DNA from: Russula earlei
Lineage: Eukaryota; Basidiomycota; Agaricomycetes; Russulales; Russulaceae
NCBI GenBank assembly: GCA_025769875.1
Contig: JAGFNK010000209.1
Coordinates: 21,132-85,131, forward strand
DNA length: 64,000 nucleotides
Direction of reading: 5' to 3'
Part shown: one piece after another, positions 45,226-55,884 of the stretch
Numbering within the stretch: the first letter of the stretch is position 1
Layout of the letters: each line of letters opens with the position of its first letter
The notes under the pieces: generated by a model
The model's database searches: none
What the model was told of the DNA's origin: nothing
Seen by the model: the letters and a program-made list of their open reading frames with translations, nothing else
Translations under genes and position numbers: made by a program

Positions 45226-48200
45226 ATGCCAGACAGTGAAATTGGTACGCGGAGCGACGATGGGGTATCATCGCTGGTGAAGACGTTCCCCACCCGTGGG
45301 TACCAAGAGGAGATGTTAAATGAGAGTTTGAGGCGAAACGTAATCATCGCGCTCGACACTGGAGCAGGAAAGACTCACATCGCCGTTTTACGGATGAAAC
45401 GCGAGACAGAGAACAAATCACGAAAGGTGGGTCGTGTCACGATACCTGTCTGTCTGTCACATCACACTCACACACACATCTTTGCCAACCAACACTCAGG
45501 TCTCCTGGTTCCTCGCTCCAACAGTCGCACTCGCACGGCAGCACCATGCAGTTATCGCACAACACCTCCCCGTCCCTATTGGGTTTGTATCGGGCGCGAA
45601 CGATCCAGACCAGTGGACGGACCCGGAGCTATGGCGGCGCATGCTGAATGCGCACCGCGTCGTCGTCAGCACGCCCAACGTGCTCCTCAATGCGCTTCGC
45701 CATGGCTACATCCTTCTTGGGCGCGACATTGGCTTGCTCGTGTTTGACGAGGCCCATCACGCTGCGCGCAAACATGCATATAACCAAGTCATGCGAGAAT
45801 TCTACGATGTACTACCTCACCGCTTCATCGGTGACGTAGACGAGAACATGCGTCCCGTGATCCTCGGACTCACGGCCAGCCCAATCTTCGGAGGCGATGC
45901 CGAGAGAAATTTCAGGCAAGTAAAAATGATGGGACATCTTGTTCCTCTTCCTCTTCGTGATGGACATCTCGCTGAGGGGCTGCGCGTTTTGACACTGCAG
46001 ACAACTCGAACACAATTTGGACTCTACCATATGCGCTCCGCTTCTGTTCCGTATGGAACTCGAGGGCTTCGTGCACCGCCCTCGGGTCGAATATGTCATA
46101 TACGCGGAGCCAGAATATTCCCTCGTCAACATACTGCCTTCAACACCGCCTTCCAGGGGCCTTCGATCACTCAGGAAAGTCGTCGCGTCCATGAATATTG
46201 AAGAGGATCCTTGGGTGATCGAACGACGCGCCGAACTGGGACGGCACCACCCGGGACCCAGACGCAACGCCATTGACCAGCAGTTGTCAGCAGCAATCGA
46301 CAAGCGCAATACCTTTACGCACAAGGTCTTACGCGACTTTGAACGTGCCGCCGACGAAATCTGCTCGGACCTCGGGGAATGGGCGACCGACTGGTACATC
46401 CACCAAGTGTGCAAGCAGGCGGTCAGCACAGGTGCCACCTTCCCGGAGTTCTCCTTTCCGTGCGACGGTGAGAGGGAGTACCTGCTCAGACACCTCGAAC
46501 GCATCGAGATCGCTCCTGTAACCGACGACGACCCAGAGGATATAGTGCGAAGGAGCTCGGACAAAGTAGAGAAATTGGTCGACGTCCTGTTGAAAGAGAA
46601 GGCATTCTTTGAGGCCATGGAAATGGACTACCGTGGCCTTGTCTTCGCCACGCGGCGCGATACTGTGTTCGCGTTGACCGAAATCCTCGCACGGCACCCG
46701 CGAACCGCCCACGTGTTCGGCATTGGCAGTCTCGTCGGCGAAGCGGGCAACTCTAAGCGCCACTCCGAGTCGTTCCTCGATATCGCACGACGCTTGCTGC
46801 GCAAGACCGCAAACGAGACGCTCGCGGATTTCCGTATTGGAGACCTCAACCTGATTGTTGCGACCGCAGTTGCGGAGGAAGGGATTGACATACAAGCGTG
46901 CTGCAGTGTCGTGAGGTGGAACATGCCGGCTAACATGGTCAGCTGGGCCCAGAGCCGCGGCCGCGCGCGCCAGGAACGCAGCTCGTTCGTGCTCATGCTT
47001 TCGGACTCTTTGGCGTTCGCGCCGACCATGCGCCAATGGGAGGAACAGGAATATGAGATGACTACATTATACAACACGACGAAGGGACTCCAGGGGCTTT
47101 GCATCAGCAATGAGGATCAGTCAATGAATGACGAAGACGCGAAGTTACGATTTAGGGTAGATCAAACTGGGTGCGCGCTATTGCATATCCTCCATGCTAC
47201 CTTCATACTGAAACCATCTCATTAGCGCAATACTGACAGGAGATTCCGCTATTGAGCATTTGTTCCACTTCTGCTCTATCCTTCCTCATTCATCGTTGGT
47301 CAATCATGCCCCCCTGTTCGATATCGATCCTCCCGATTATCCCCTGGAATGGCACACAAACGGGGGACAGCGTACCCCACACATGGGTCTATATGGCTGT
47401 ACCATAATCCTACCGAGGGTCATACCTGCTAAATTACGCATGTTTTCGACTCCCCGAATTCACCCCACGAAGGCATCTGCGCGACGCAACGTCGCATTTC
47501 AGGCTTATCTCGCTCTTTACGAGAACAATTTACTCAATCCACATCTCTTGCCATTCACCGAGCCCGAATTGAACAGTGAAGTGCGCATGCTGCTCAAGGA
47601 GGTTGAGAAACGCGAGGGCACCACACTGGTCTCATGTCAGATGGATCCATGGCGTGACGGCGATGGTGTCGCAGACAAGCGATGGTGGTCGACGATCTTG
47701 GAGGTAGAAGGACTCCCGCCATTGCGCATGCTGACGCAGGCTGCGATCCCTTCATTCCAGAACGACGGGTTCCCCATCATACATACACGCGACCACGTCC
47801 CATTCAAAGTACGTATTACAGGCTGAACAAACACCCATCGTCACTGGAGACGATGATGGCATTCTGGCACGTGCGAAAGAGTTTACACGTCGGTTCTTCT
47901 GGCCGACGTATAGCTCCCGCATGAAATGGGACCAGATGGACTTCCTTCATCTCTTTATTCCTGCGGACGAATCTCCAACCGTTTGGGATGAGCGAAGGGC
48001 CCAGAACTTGGACTCCTGTTCCCCTACTCCCAGTGAACACACACTCTTTGTTCCATTCTCAAGATTCGAGTCCTGCTACGGTCATGTGGACGACATCTCA
48101 CTTGTGAGCGGGACTGGCTTCATTGGAAGATCCTACCAGTTTATACGAACGCGAAATACCCCCGCAACCGAAGAGGAGAAGGTGCAACTGTTAAAATCAT

Positions 48201-50383
48201 ACGTGCGTAGGGGCAATGATGGTGCTGCCATGCCCAAGATCACGTACCCACTGATCGAGGCTCGGTCACTCGTCAAGCGCAATTTCCTCAAGCCCCTACC
48301 ACATGATTCAGAAGGGGCGGGTGCTGTCAGCCAGAGGCCCGTGTTGCTTTTGAAGGATTTCACGCGGGTCGCACTTATCTCATCTCACGAAGCACAATTC
48401 GCCCTATGGGTCCCGTCGATCATCAGGCACGTCCAGATGGCCAGCACGGTCTTTTCGATGAGAGAGACATTGTTCAGGGGAACAATGTTGGCCGAGATGC
48501 CTCTGGATTTGCTCTTAACCGCGATTACCATGCCAGTCGCTCAAGAATGCAGCCACTACCAGCGGCTTGAGACGCTCGGCGACACCACCCTCAAATACGT
48601 AGTGAGCATTCAGCTTCTCGCGGCGCATCCGCTTTGGCATGAAGGGTATCTAGCGAGGCGCAAAGACCATGTGGTCTCGAATGCCAATCTTGCCAAGATG
48701 GCGCTCCATCGGAAACTGTACAAATGGATCATTCGGGATCGTTTTGTACCCAAGAAGTGGAAGCCGATGCGAGTATCTGACCCAACTGCCTTACTTTTCG
48801 AAGAGACGTCCTTGCCGTTGCCTGATATATCCGGGATTACAGAAAAGCAGAAGAAGAGAGCCAGTGTCGCACGGAACCTATCGACTAAAGTCTTGGCCGA
48901 CGTTGTGGAGGCACTAATTGGTGCAGCATATTTGCATGGCGGCTTCACGCTGGGGATCGAATGCATGAAGGTTTTTGACCTCGGCCTATCGTGGAATACC
49001 CTCCCTGGCTGTCTCGACGACATGTATTCAAACACCCCCGGCGTAGATCGCTACCCATCGCAAATCACGGTTGTAGAGAGTATCCTGGGGTACACGTTCC
49101 GCCGTAAAGCGATTGTTGTGGAGGCCCTCACGCATGCGAGCTTACAGAGCGACCTAGCCACGATCTCTTACGAGCGCATGGAGTTCCTCGGAGATGCTGT
49201 GCTTGACATGGTTGTCACGGACTACCTCTACCGCGCACCCGGAAAGGATTACGGTCCAGGGAATTTACACATGATCAAGGCAGCCGCAGTGAATGCACAC
49301 TTCCTCGCGATGTTGTGCCTACGCGCATCTACCAAATTGCCGGTGGTTATGCCTGTGTGGTCACACGACAAAGGTGTGACCATGATGGAGGATGCGCAAT
49401 ACGTGCACCTCTGTAAATGTCTCTTGCATTCAAGCGTCACCATCCTAAAGCAGCAACAAGCTACGTTCGCACGATGGGATCGTCCGGGCGGTCGCGACGA
49501 AATCGAGTTCGCGCTCAGCAAGGGGGACGCATTTCCGTGGTCGGCGCTAACGTCATTGCAGGCGCCTAAATTCCTGAGCGACATGTTTGAAAGCTTGCTT
49601 GGGGCTGTCTACCTTGATTCCAATGGAGACCTTGATATCGTGCGGAATGTGCTCAGGCTCCTCGGCCACTGGGAAGTTTTGGAGCGCATCGTCGAGCATG
49701 ATATGGACGTGCAACACCCTCTCTCGCGGTTGAACCTGTGGGCGGGCAAGAATCACGAGACGGTGAAATGCAGTACCCCCCAGAGGAACGAAAACAAGAT
49801 TAGTTGCTCGGTGTTCTGGGACGATTATGAAGTAGTCAAAGTCGAGGACGAATGGCGTGGGCGAGTAAGTCATAACGGCGTCCGCTTTATTGCAGCGGAG
49901 AAGGCCGTCGCGTTGTTGGAGGATCCTGTTTCTTTTCTTCAGATCTGGCTTGCGAAACGCAATCGGAGCGTAGAGTACTCCTTTGCGGAGGCGGAAGGCG
50001 TGTGGACGTGCACCGCCGTTGTTGACGGTACGGTGATTGCTGCGGTCCAATCAAGTGATCAGCTGGCATCCGATGAAGAGACGAAGCGGGAAGTTGCCGC
50101 AAAGGCTTTCAAAATACTGGAAGCACCAGTACACTGGCTTGCCTTTCTATCTGCCCAGCATCACTTCGAGGTGGAGTATCAGATCGAGGATGAGGAAGGT
50201 GCGAAGGTTTGTTCTGTGCACGTGGACGGGCTCGAGGCTGGCAGGGTGGAGCGCCGCCCTACGAAAGGCGCTGACCCAGTTGTAACTGAAAGAGAGCTCA
50301 GGGAAGCTGCAGCGAAGGAAGCTATAGAAGTGGCGGAGCGACGAATCATGGCTACAGCGGACCTTTGGGAAGATGCTGAGTGA
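45226..50383 (+). CDS. Dicer-like ribonuclease III (RNA silencing)
   Basis: Cuts double-stranded RNA into small RNAs for gene silencing. Seen: start MPDSEIGTRSDDGVSS; helicase motif I IALDTGAGKTHIAVL; DEAH box LLVFDEAHHAARKHA; LGLTASPIFGG; helicase C-terminal FRIGDLNLIVATAVAEEGID and WAQSRGRARQERS. A Dicer dimerisation domain includes YGCTIILPRVIPAKLRMF. RNase IIIa has YQRLETLGDTTLKYV with LADVVEALIGAAYLHGG. RNase IIIb has YERMEFLGDAVLDMVV with SDMFESLLGAVYLDSNGD. All four acidic residues of each active site are present. No PAZ domain is recognised. The C-terminus has two dsRBD-like blocks (near 49960-50130 and 50160-50370). Odd: a GC-AG intron (45916-46000), and an apparent one-base frame break near 47820 between KVRIT and AEQTPIVT. 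Other introns: 45427-45499 and 47171-47224. Confidence 0.88.
45916..46000 (+). other. GC-AG intron in the Dicer-like gene
   Basis: The donor CAG|GCAAGT and acceptor CTGCAG| define an 85-bp intron that joins AERNFR to QLEHNLDSTICAPL in frame. The alternative GT donor 4 bases downstream gives the wrong frame. Confidence 0.7.
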
Positions 50384-51015
50384 GCGGTTTCGAAGGACAA
50401 AGAGTACTAGACGTTATCTGATACCAATTGTACTCGGGCAAGTGTGTGAACAATACACTTACCTCTTATCTTCATCCACCGTCACAAGTATGTCATCACT
50501 CAGAAGTATGTTGCGAGCAAAGGTCTTATATTGCATCTGGCGAAGTTTGATGGTGAGTAGCAATGGACTTCCAAGCTGAACTCGTGTTCCACCGTCCAAT
50601 ATCGACGGCACTTTGTCCACCTCAATCTCAGCCCCTGTTCCGTCGACCGCAACCCGCTCGGAGAAAATGGCTCAGATGGCATTTCGAGCGAGAAAGCGTT
50701 TTGTACCCCGGTCGGGTAACATTTAGTGAGTCTCCGATCAGACAGTGAGATACTTCAGGTTCGCACCCCCCCTCAGGTGGTCGTGAAATCTGGCCCGCAC
50801 GATGTGTCAAGGGAGCGATGCGCGCGCGGTCTTGGAGGTTTATGATCCGTCTAATCAACATCATTGACCAACGGCTGTCATGGTACTGTAGGTTGCCGAG
50901 AAGTCGGGCAGTGATACCGCGTGCCCGCAGGGGCGTAAGGGCAAAGGCCGCGAATGGTAAATTTTCGAATCTTCCAGTCACGCGTAGTAGCCACTTGTCT
51001 TTTCCTGCTACACCT
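50384..51015. other. Dicer 3' flank, no gene recognised
   Basis: Short open frames only. Normal CpG content, in contrast to the next 1.6 kb. Confidence 0.4.
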
Positions 51016-51202
51016 TGATGACTCTTCTGACTCTCACTACTCCGAAGCTCTCGAATGTACTACCAAGTCCTAGGTTTCCTTATGGGTATATAAACTGTAT
51101 GAAGGTCTCACTAAGAGACCAAGTCGAATCTCCTGTCTAGTTACCAGACAATCAATTCTATTCTCCTCATAAATGCTTGACTACCAGTTACCTCTATCAT
51201 CA
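51016..51202 (+). repeat. Possible solo-LTR fragment
   Basis: 187 bp bounded by TGATGA and TCATCA, with a central TATA-like GTATATAAAC (51087-51096). This arrangement resembles a short LTR. No matching target-site duplication is visible, so the call is weak. Confidence 0.25.
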
Positions 51203-52696
51203 AACACTCAATGAGTCTAGCTGTTCATCATCTGACCCAATGGCAGTGACAGGCAGCTTTCTAATCTACCTGGTAGCTGGACACACATAGTCACACAAAA
51301 AAGTAATGAAATATTTGAAGCACCAATTGAACCTTATATTTCTGAGATCAAATGTGTGTATTGGATTGGGAAATTTGGGGGGAGGGAATGGCCACATGTG
51401 ATCAGCCAAGGATGCTAATTTGAAGTACCACATCAGGAAAAAAGGGACTGGTCCATAGACACAGCTTAAAATCTGTAGACACCATAGTGTAGAAGAACTT
51501 AAGGTCCTGTATTGCAGCAGTTTCCCCCAAGGGTGGATGATGCATGCACAGCCAAAGTCTAGTCAAATAACCTCACTGTCTTGCATGTGGGGCATGAACA
51601 CTATAAGGCCCCTTTTACCAACCAAGAATTCTTGAATCTTGAACTTGAACTTGGATTTTCAGGAGTGACAGATGGGGTTACACATGATGTGTCAGCATCA
51701 AACTTGGAGTTGAGCTCAACATCTGGGTGCTTGCAGCCCCATTTGCACCAGAGCTGCACATACAAAAGTTGCACAAACAGGTGCACCCACACATCAGTGA
51801 CACAATTTCTGCTTTAGTGACATGCTTGCCATACCCCACTTGGAAGGAGTGGAAGGAGGGGGCTAGAAAAAATATTTTACATATCATATGTAAACCCCAC
51901 ACATGAATGCAAATCACACTGAAAAATAACTCATATTTGAAATAGACTCATATTAGTCTATTATGTCACTTACATCACACCTGTCATTCCCATCACTCCT
52001 GGAAAATCCTGAAATCCAAGTTCAAGTTCAAGATTCAAGAATTCTCGGTTGGTAAAAGGGGCCTAATATTTTTGTTAGGGTTCAATATAAGGACTTTAAG
52101 GTCATCCTAAAGGGTCCTTAGAAGGTCTCTAATGTTGTCCTTTAATGTTAGATAATCATGTGTGGAATGGAACTTGGACTTGACTCCATTCATCAGTAAA
52201 TGGATGGTCTTGTTGAACTGACAATGTGGTCCCATGATCATGGGCATTTCTGGCTCTGTGACCTGTACATGTCCCATGACTGGGATGTGAGTGACTTAGC
52301 TAGTAGTGGTGCTGTTGTGCAGCTGTGGGTAAGGCATCTGGGCAGAATGTATCAGCCTGTCAATGTCTGATGCTGTTTGCAGATGCACTGCCAATGGCAT
52401 TGGCTTTAAGAGACCTGTCCCTAAGTGAGAGAGTTGGTAACTGGTTGACCAAGGGTGCCCATATGAGGCCTTGGGGTGATGGTGAACATCTGATCATTCC
52501 AGCAAGGGTAAAGATAATTGTCATAGGACATCATGGTGGTTTTTGGTCAAAGGGGGCAAGGAGCACTTCATAACAATTGTGTACATAGTTATCATCCTTC
52601 AGGTTAACTAACTAACCAATACAGTCTTTTTTATACAAGACTGAGTTATCATCCATACATTTGAGGTGGAACAGGAAGTGGCCTCTTAGCAAATTG
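51126..52696. other. CpG-depleted repeat block
   Basis: Counted by eye, this 1.57-kb stretch contains one CpG (at 52045), while flanking genes have many per line. It is AT-rich, has no recognisable gene and includes the MITE-like element. The pattern is that of long-term cytosine methylation and deamination of silenced repeats. Confidence 0.75.
51606..52064. mobile_element. MITE-like element with ~58-bp terminal inverted repeats
   Basis: The left end, AGGCCCCTTTTACCAACCAA at 51606, and the reverse complement of the right end, AGGCCCCTTTTACCAACCGA ending at 52064, match for about 58 bp, through the direct GAACTT repeats to GGATTT. They differ at about two positions, one of which is CA on the left against CG on the right. 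The 459-bp element has no coding capacity. The flanks are TATA on the left and AATAT on the right, so a TA or similar short AT-rich target duplication is possible. Superfamily not assigned. Confidence 0.72.
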
Positions 52697-53369
52697 CGGC
52701 CTTTCGGGACGTGGAGCGGAATTCCACTTTGTGGAAGGTATTTGAGGAAGCGGCCGATGAGGAGGCGAATAAGGAGGCGGTGCTTCTTTTTCACTGTAAG
52801 GAGGCGGCGCTTGTTTTCCACTGCCGGGGCGACGACGCAAAGCGTAACGAGGAGGACCAAGTCTTTCAAATTCTTTGACAAATTCTTTGTCTCTAAGAAA
52901 TCTGGAGCTTTGTTGCCAGGGGGGCTGCTCCGCGTGTCCAGAATGATACAGAGAGTAAGCGGGAAACGACTCGTGAGTGACTATTATCAACTTTAAACCC
53001 CTTGTCTACGTACTTTCAGGATGGGGCCACGTAGTTGACGGGGGTAGACGTCCCTGGTGAGCAGAACAGTATCCTTAAAAAATTTCCCCTCGCCCTGTTC
53101 ATCACGTATGAGGTTAATAAGGAGGTGGACGAGTCATCAATTGCTTCTTACCCGGGCCGACAAGATCTTGTCAGCGTTTCTAGAACGCGAGGTGAGCACG
53201 TGATCGCGATGACCTAAGGCAGTTAGTGGAGCGCCGGGTGCACTAAGGCAACATTCAGTTAAAGGTGGCGATAAGCCGAGGAGAGGGACTTACGAACTGC
53301 GAACTGCGAGTGTTGGGGTAGCGATGGAAGCGGCAAGAAAAAGGAGAGCAAGGTTAAATATGTGCATCA
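52649..53369 (-). CDS. Small secreted protein with two PPPY motifs
   Basis: Unknown function. Seen: an ATGATG at 53369 opens a signal peptide, MMHIFNLALLFLAASIATPT, ending LAVRSS at a GTAAGT donor. Downstream exons include one ending TTWPHPE (donor GTACGT near 53014), which joins in phase to ITHESFPAYSLYHSGHAEQP. The C-terminal exon reads SSRFLRDKEFVKEFERLGPP, then RYALRRRPGSGKQ, two APPPY repeats (QAPPPYSEKEAPPPYSPP) and ends KRPLPVPPQMYG. The middle exons (53035-53290) are not resolved with certainty. PPxY motifs normally bind WW domains of Nedd4-type ligases in the cytosol, which is at odds with secretion, so they may just be proline-rich repeats. Of the effector-like small-secreted-protein type seen in agaricomycetes. 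Confidence 0.55.
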
Positions 53370-55735
53370 TCGACAAGTAGTCGGGGTCCGAGTCGTGTGT
53401 GGGTAGTGAAAATCACGCGCCGATGTCGTCAAGATAGGGCTGAGTGAAAGAGGGTTGGCGCAGCCATGGTCAAGTGCGGTTACCGAATTGAAGGAGGAGT
53501 GAGTGACTGGCGGTACTTACCAACCAGTGCCTGTAGAGAGAATTCGAAGATGAGCTAGTCACTGCCAGCCGACGGAAAGTTACCTTAAGTAAAGGCCAAA
53601 AGGGAGTTCGTAAGGCAAGTGATATCGAGGCCAACTTGGTTGTACGATCGGATGTCACGGTGATCAATCTCAGTAGATAGAAGCCAATTAACAACGGTGG
53701 CGGTGCTCTAGAAGTCGTCATCGGAGGGTCACCTTTTCATCTCTACTCACACCCTCAACTGTCAACTAAGGCTCCATCTCTTAACTGTATATCCACACTA
53801 AACGCTATTCACCCCAGGTTGTGACGCAACCACGTGATATGCAAACAACGCCAAAGTTCGTTAATGCCGAGTGAACAAGTGAACGATGAAGGCATGGAGT
53901 TGTTGGACAGCAGGAACCCAGTTTTTTAGTACATAGAATACAATATACAAGCTGTATTATGCATTACATGGAACATAGAAGTAAACTGTCATGTAGATAT
54001 CAAATATCATCATCTGGAGGAAGGAGGAAAGGGAGGCGAGATAGGATGAGAACCCACGAAATAAAGATGAAAAACGCACCTGGTCAACGTGCGAGAATGA
54101 CTGCACGTGGGAAAACTCGTGGTGGCTGCTTGTGCCATTCCATGGTCGCGGTCGTGGTCATGGCCATCGCGTTGAGGTTGCCGCTGTGACAGTGACATCG
54201 TCGTCGCCACCGCTGCTTGAGAGGAAAACAAGAGAGAAAATGAAGGAGAAAAACAAAGGGAAACACATGTCGCGCGCGGCAGAAACTGGGGTAGGAGGGG
54301 AGGGGGCAGCGTCATCGCCGCGTCCAGGCCATGCCGTATCACTGTGAAGAGAGGCTTGTGAAATGGGACAATGGGCTGTTGCATTGGAGGGAAGGAAGAG
54401 GGGAAAGAGAATGAGAGAGAACGCGCAAAAATGAAAACAAAAACGCACGCCGGTCAAGCGCAAGAATCCCTGATTGCAGGAACATTCGAGTGACTTGAAA
54501 CCCAGCGGGCACGACGGAGACGACGTTTGCGTGCATTCGTTCAGTCAGATCCGCTCGGGCACATACAAAGAGGGAAACAAGAGGGCCACTCCCTGTATTC
54601 GAGATATGCTTTTATATACAAGAGAGGAGCCAAGGGACAGAGAAGGCCTGAAAGACAGGCAGGCATATGAAAGGAAATCCAAGTCAGTGGAAGGGGTCAG
54701 ACCAGACGACACGAGGCGTCGAGGCGTCGTCTCCAGTGGCTGCGCTGGCACGTGGCGATCAGTGGCGGCGAGCTCTTGAGAAGGTGGTCGAGGGACGTGA
54801 GGGAGGTGACGCGACGGCAACCTGGAGGTGACAGGACGCACGATGGGGGGATGATGTACCCATGTAAGAGCGAATTCCGTGGCCAGCCACAATCCGCTAT
54901 ACATCTCCCACCCAGGGGCATGAAATTTTGACTGTCCCCAGTCAAACTGTCGAGAGTGGAGTTCTCAGCCATATGCCCGTGTGGTGTCGTCATAACTGCA
55001 GCTGTCCCGAGGTCCTCCGTCGTGCAAGAAGAAAGTGAGCTTGCGACTGACAGACCAAGCAGGTTTGAACTGCTGGCTACAAAAAGGGGGATGATGGAGC
55101 GCTCGAGGTCATCGCATGCTGGTGCGTGTGGCAAGAAGGCGGGACTGGGTGGCGTGAGCGTTGACCATCCAGTAGTGGAGAGAGGCAAGGCGTGCACATG
55201 TGCGTGCTCCACTCTGTCGTCGTGCCTCGTGGTGGTGCAACGCATAGCTGCTGCTTCTGCTGCTGCAGTCGCCGGCGTGCCATTGGCTTTGTCGCATTGA
55301 GTGGTGAGCTCTGCGGAAGGCAGCATAGCATTGTCGACAGAGGTGGAGGGTGTGGTCGGCTTGTGCATTGCTAGGGCCAGCGCCGTGCGATAGCCATGAA
55401 GGGGGCTTCCTCCACTGCAGGTGGCGATGGCATGTCTGAGCGCGCGAGTGGAAGGGGAGATGATGTGAAACGCCGCGTGTGGCGTGCTGCTGGCATCAGC
55501 GGCAGGCCAGGTGAAGAAGGTCACACGTACCGACAGCAGCGCGGGCAAGCTCGAGGTTTCCCTTGCGCGCAAGGCCACGACGATAACGCGCTTTCGTGAA
55601 GCGGGGGTCGAGAACGAGAGCCTCTCCGGCAGAAGCCTCCGCATGGTCGCACCTTCAAGTCGCATTGCGTGTCACTTCAGTTATCCATTCTCGTATGCAA
55701 CGATAGCTGCAAGCGATGGAATAAAACTTCCAGCT
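53370..55735. other. Gene-poor, GC-rich stretch
   Basis: No recognised gene. The longest frame is 322 codons on the minus strand (54697-55665), rich in Ser, Thr, Pro, His and Arg, with no domain and no convincing start context. Long frames of this composition arise easily in GC-rich DNA. A purine-rich tract lies at about 54215-54270. Confidence 0.35.
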
Positions 55736-55737
55736 TA

Positions 55738-55884
55738 AGCCACGCTGCGGCCATGTTTGAAAGATATGCCGGGTTCGAACCGTGGATCATAATAGCGGCA
55801 TCGTATTCTACAATAGCCTTGAGGTATTCACCCGCACGGAAGTGAGCGTTTCCCTTAAACATGTCACTGAGATTCATCACGAAG
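55738..55884 (-). pseudogene. Isolated TPR-repeat exon (gene remnant)
   Basis: The minus strand encodes MFKGNAHFRAGEYLKAIVEY then DAAIMIHGSNPAYLSNMAAA and WLKLE. This is a textbook tetratricopeptide motif (GNxxFxxGxYxxAIxxY ... NPxYLSNxAAAxLKL), and it ends at a donor-like GTTTTA. No further TPR exons follow. Upstream minus-strand DNA has one other plausible exon (56713-56643, MTNEELASLEPIIAQAWDQW before a GTACGT donor). Probably a fragment of a TPR gene, or a gene with most exons lost. Confidence 0.45.

Noticed and set aside
45226..50383. Dicer gene and CpG-poor repeats as a linked defence island
   Set aside because: Closeness alone is no evidence. CpG decay of repeats is a general genome feature, and Dicer acts in trans.
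54697..55665. 322-codon minus-strand open frame
   Set aside because: Composition is low-complexity (Ser, Thr, Pro, Arg, His) in GC-rich DNA with no domain; overlapping long frames on the other strand are equally open.
55765..55785. GGTTCGAACCC-like tRNA T-loop sequence on the minus strand
   Set aside because: It lies inside the TPR codons for His-Gly-Ser-Asn-Pro, and no acceptor or anticodon stem can be built around it.
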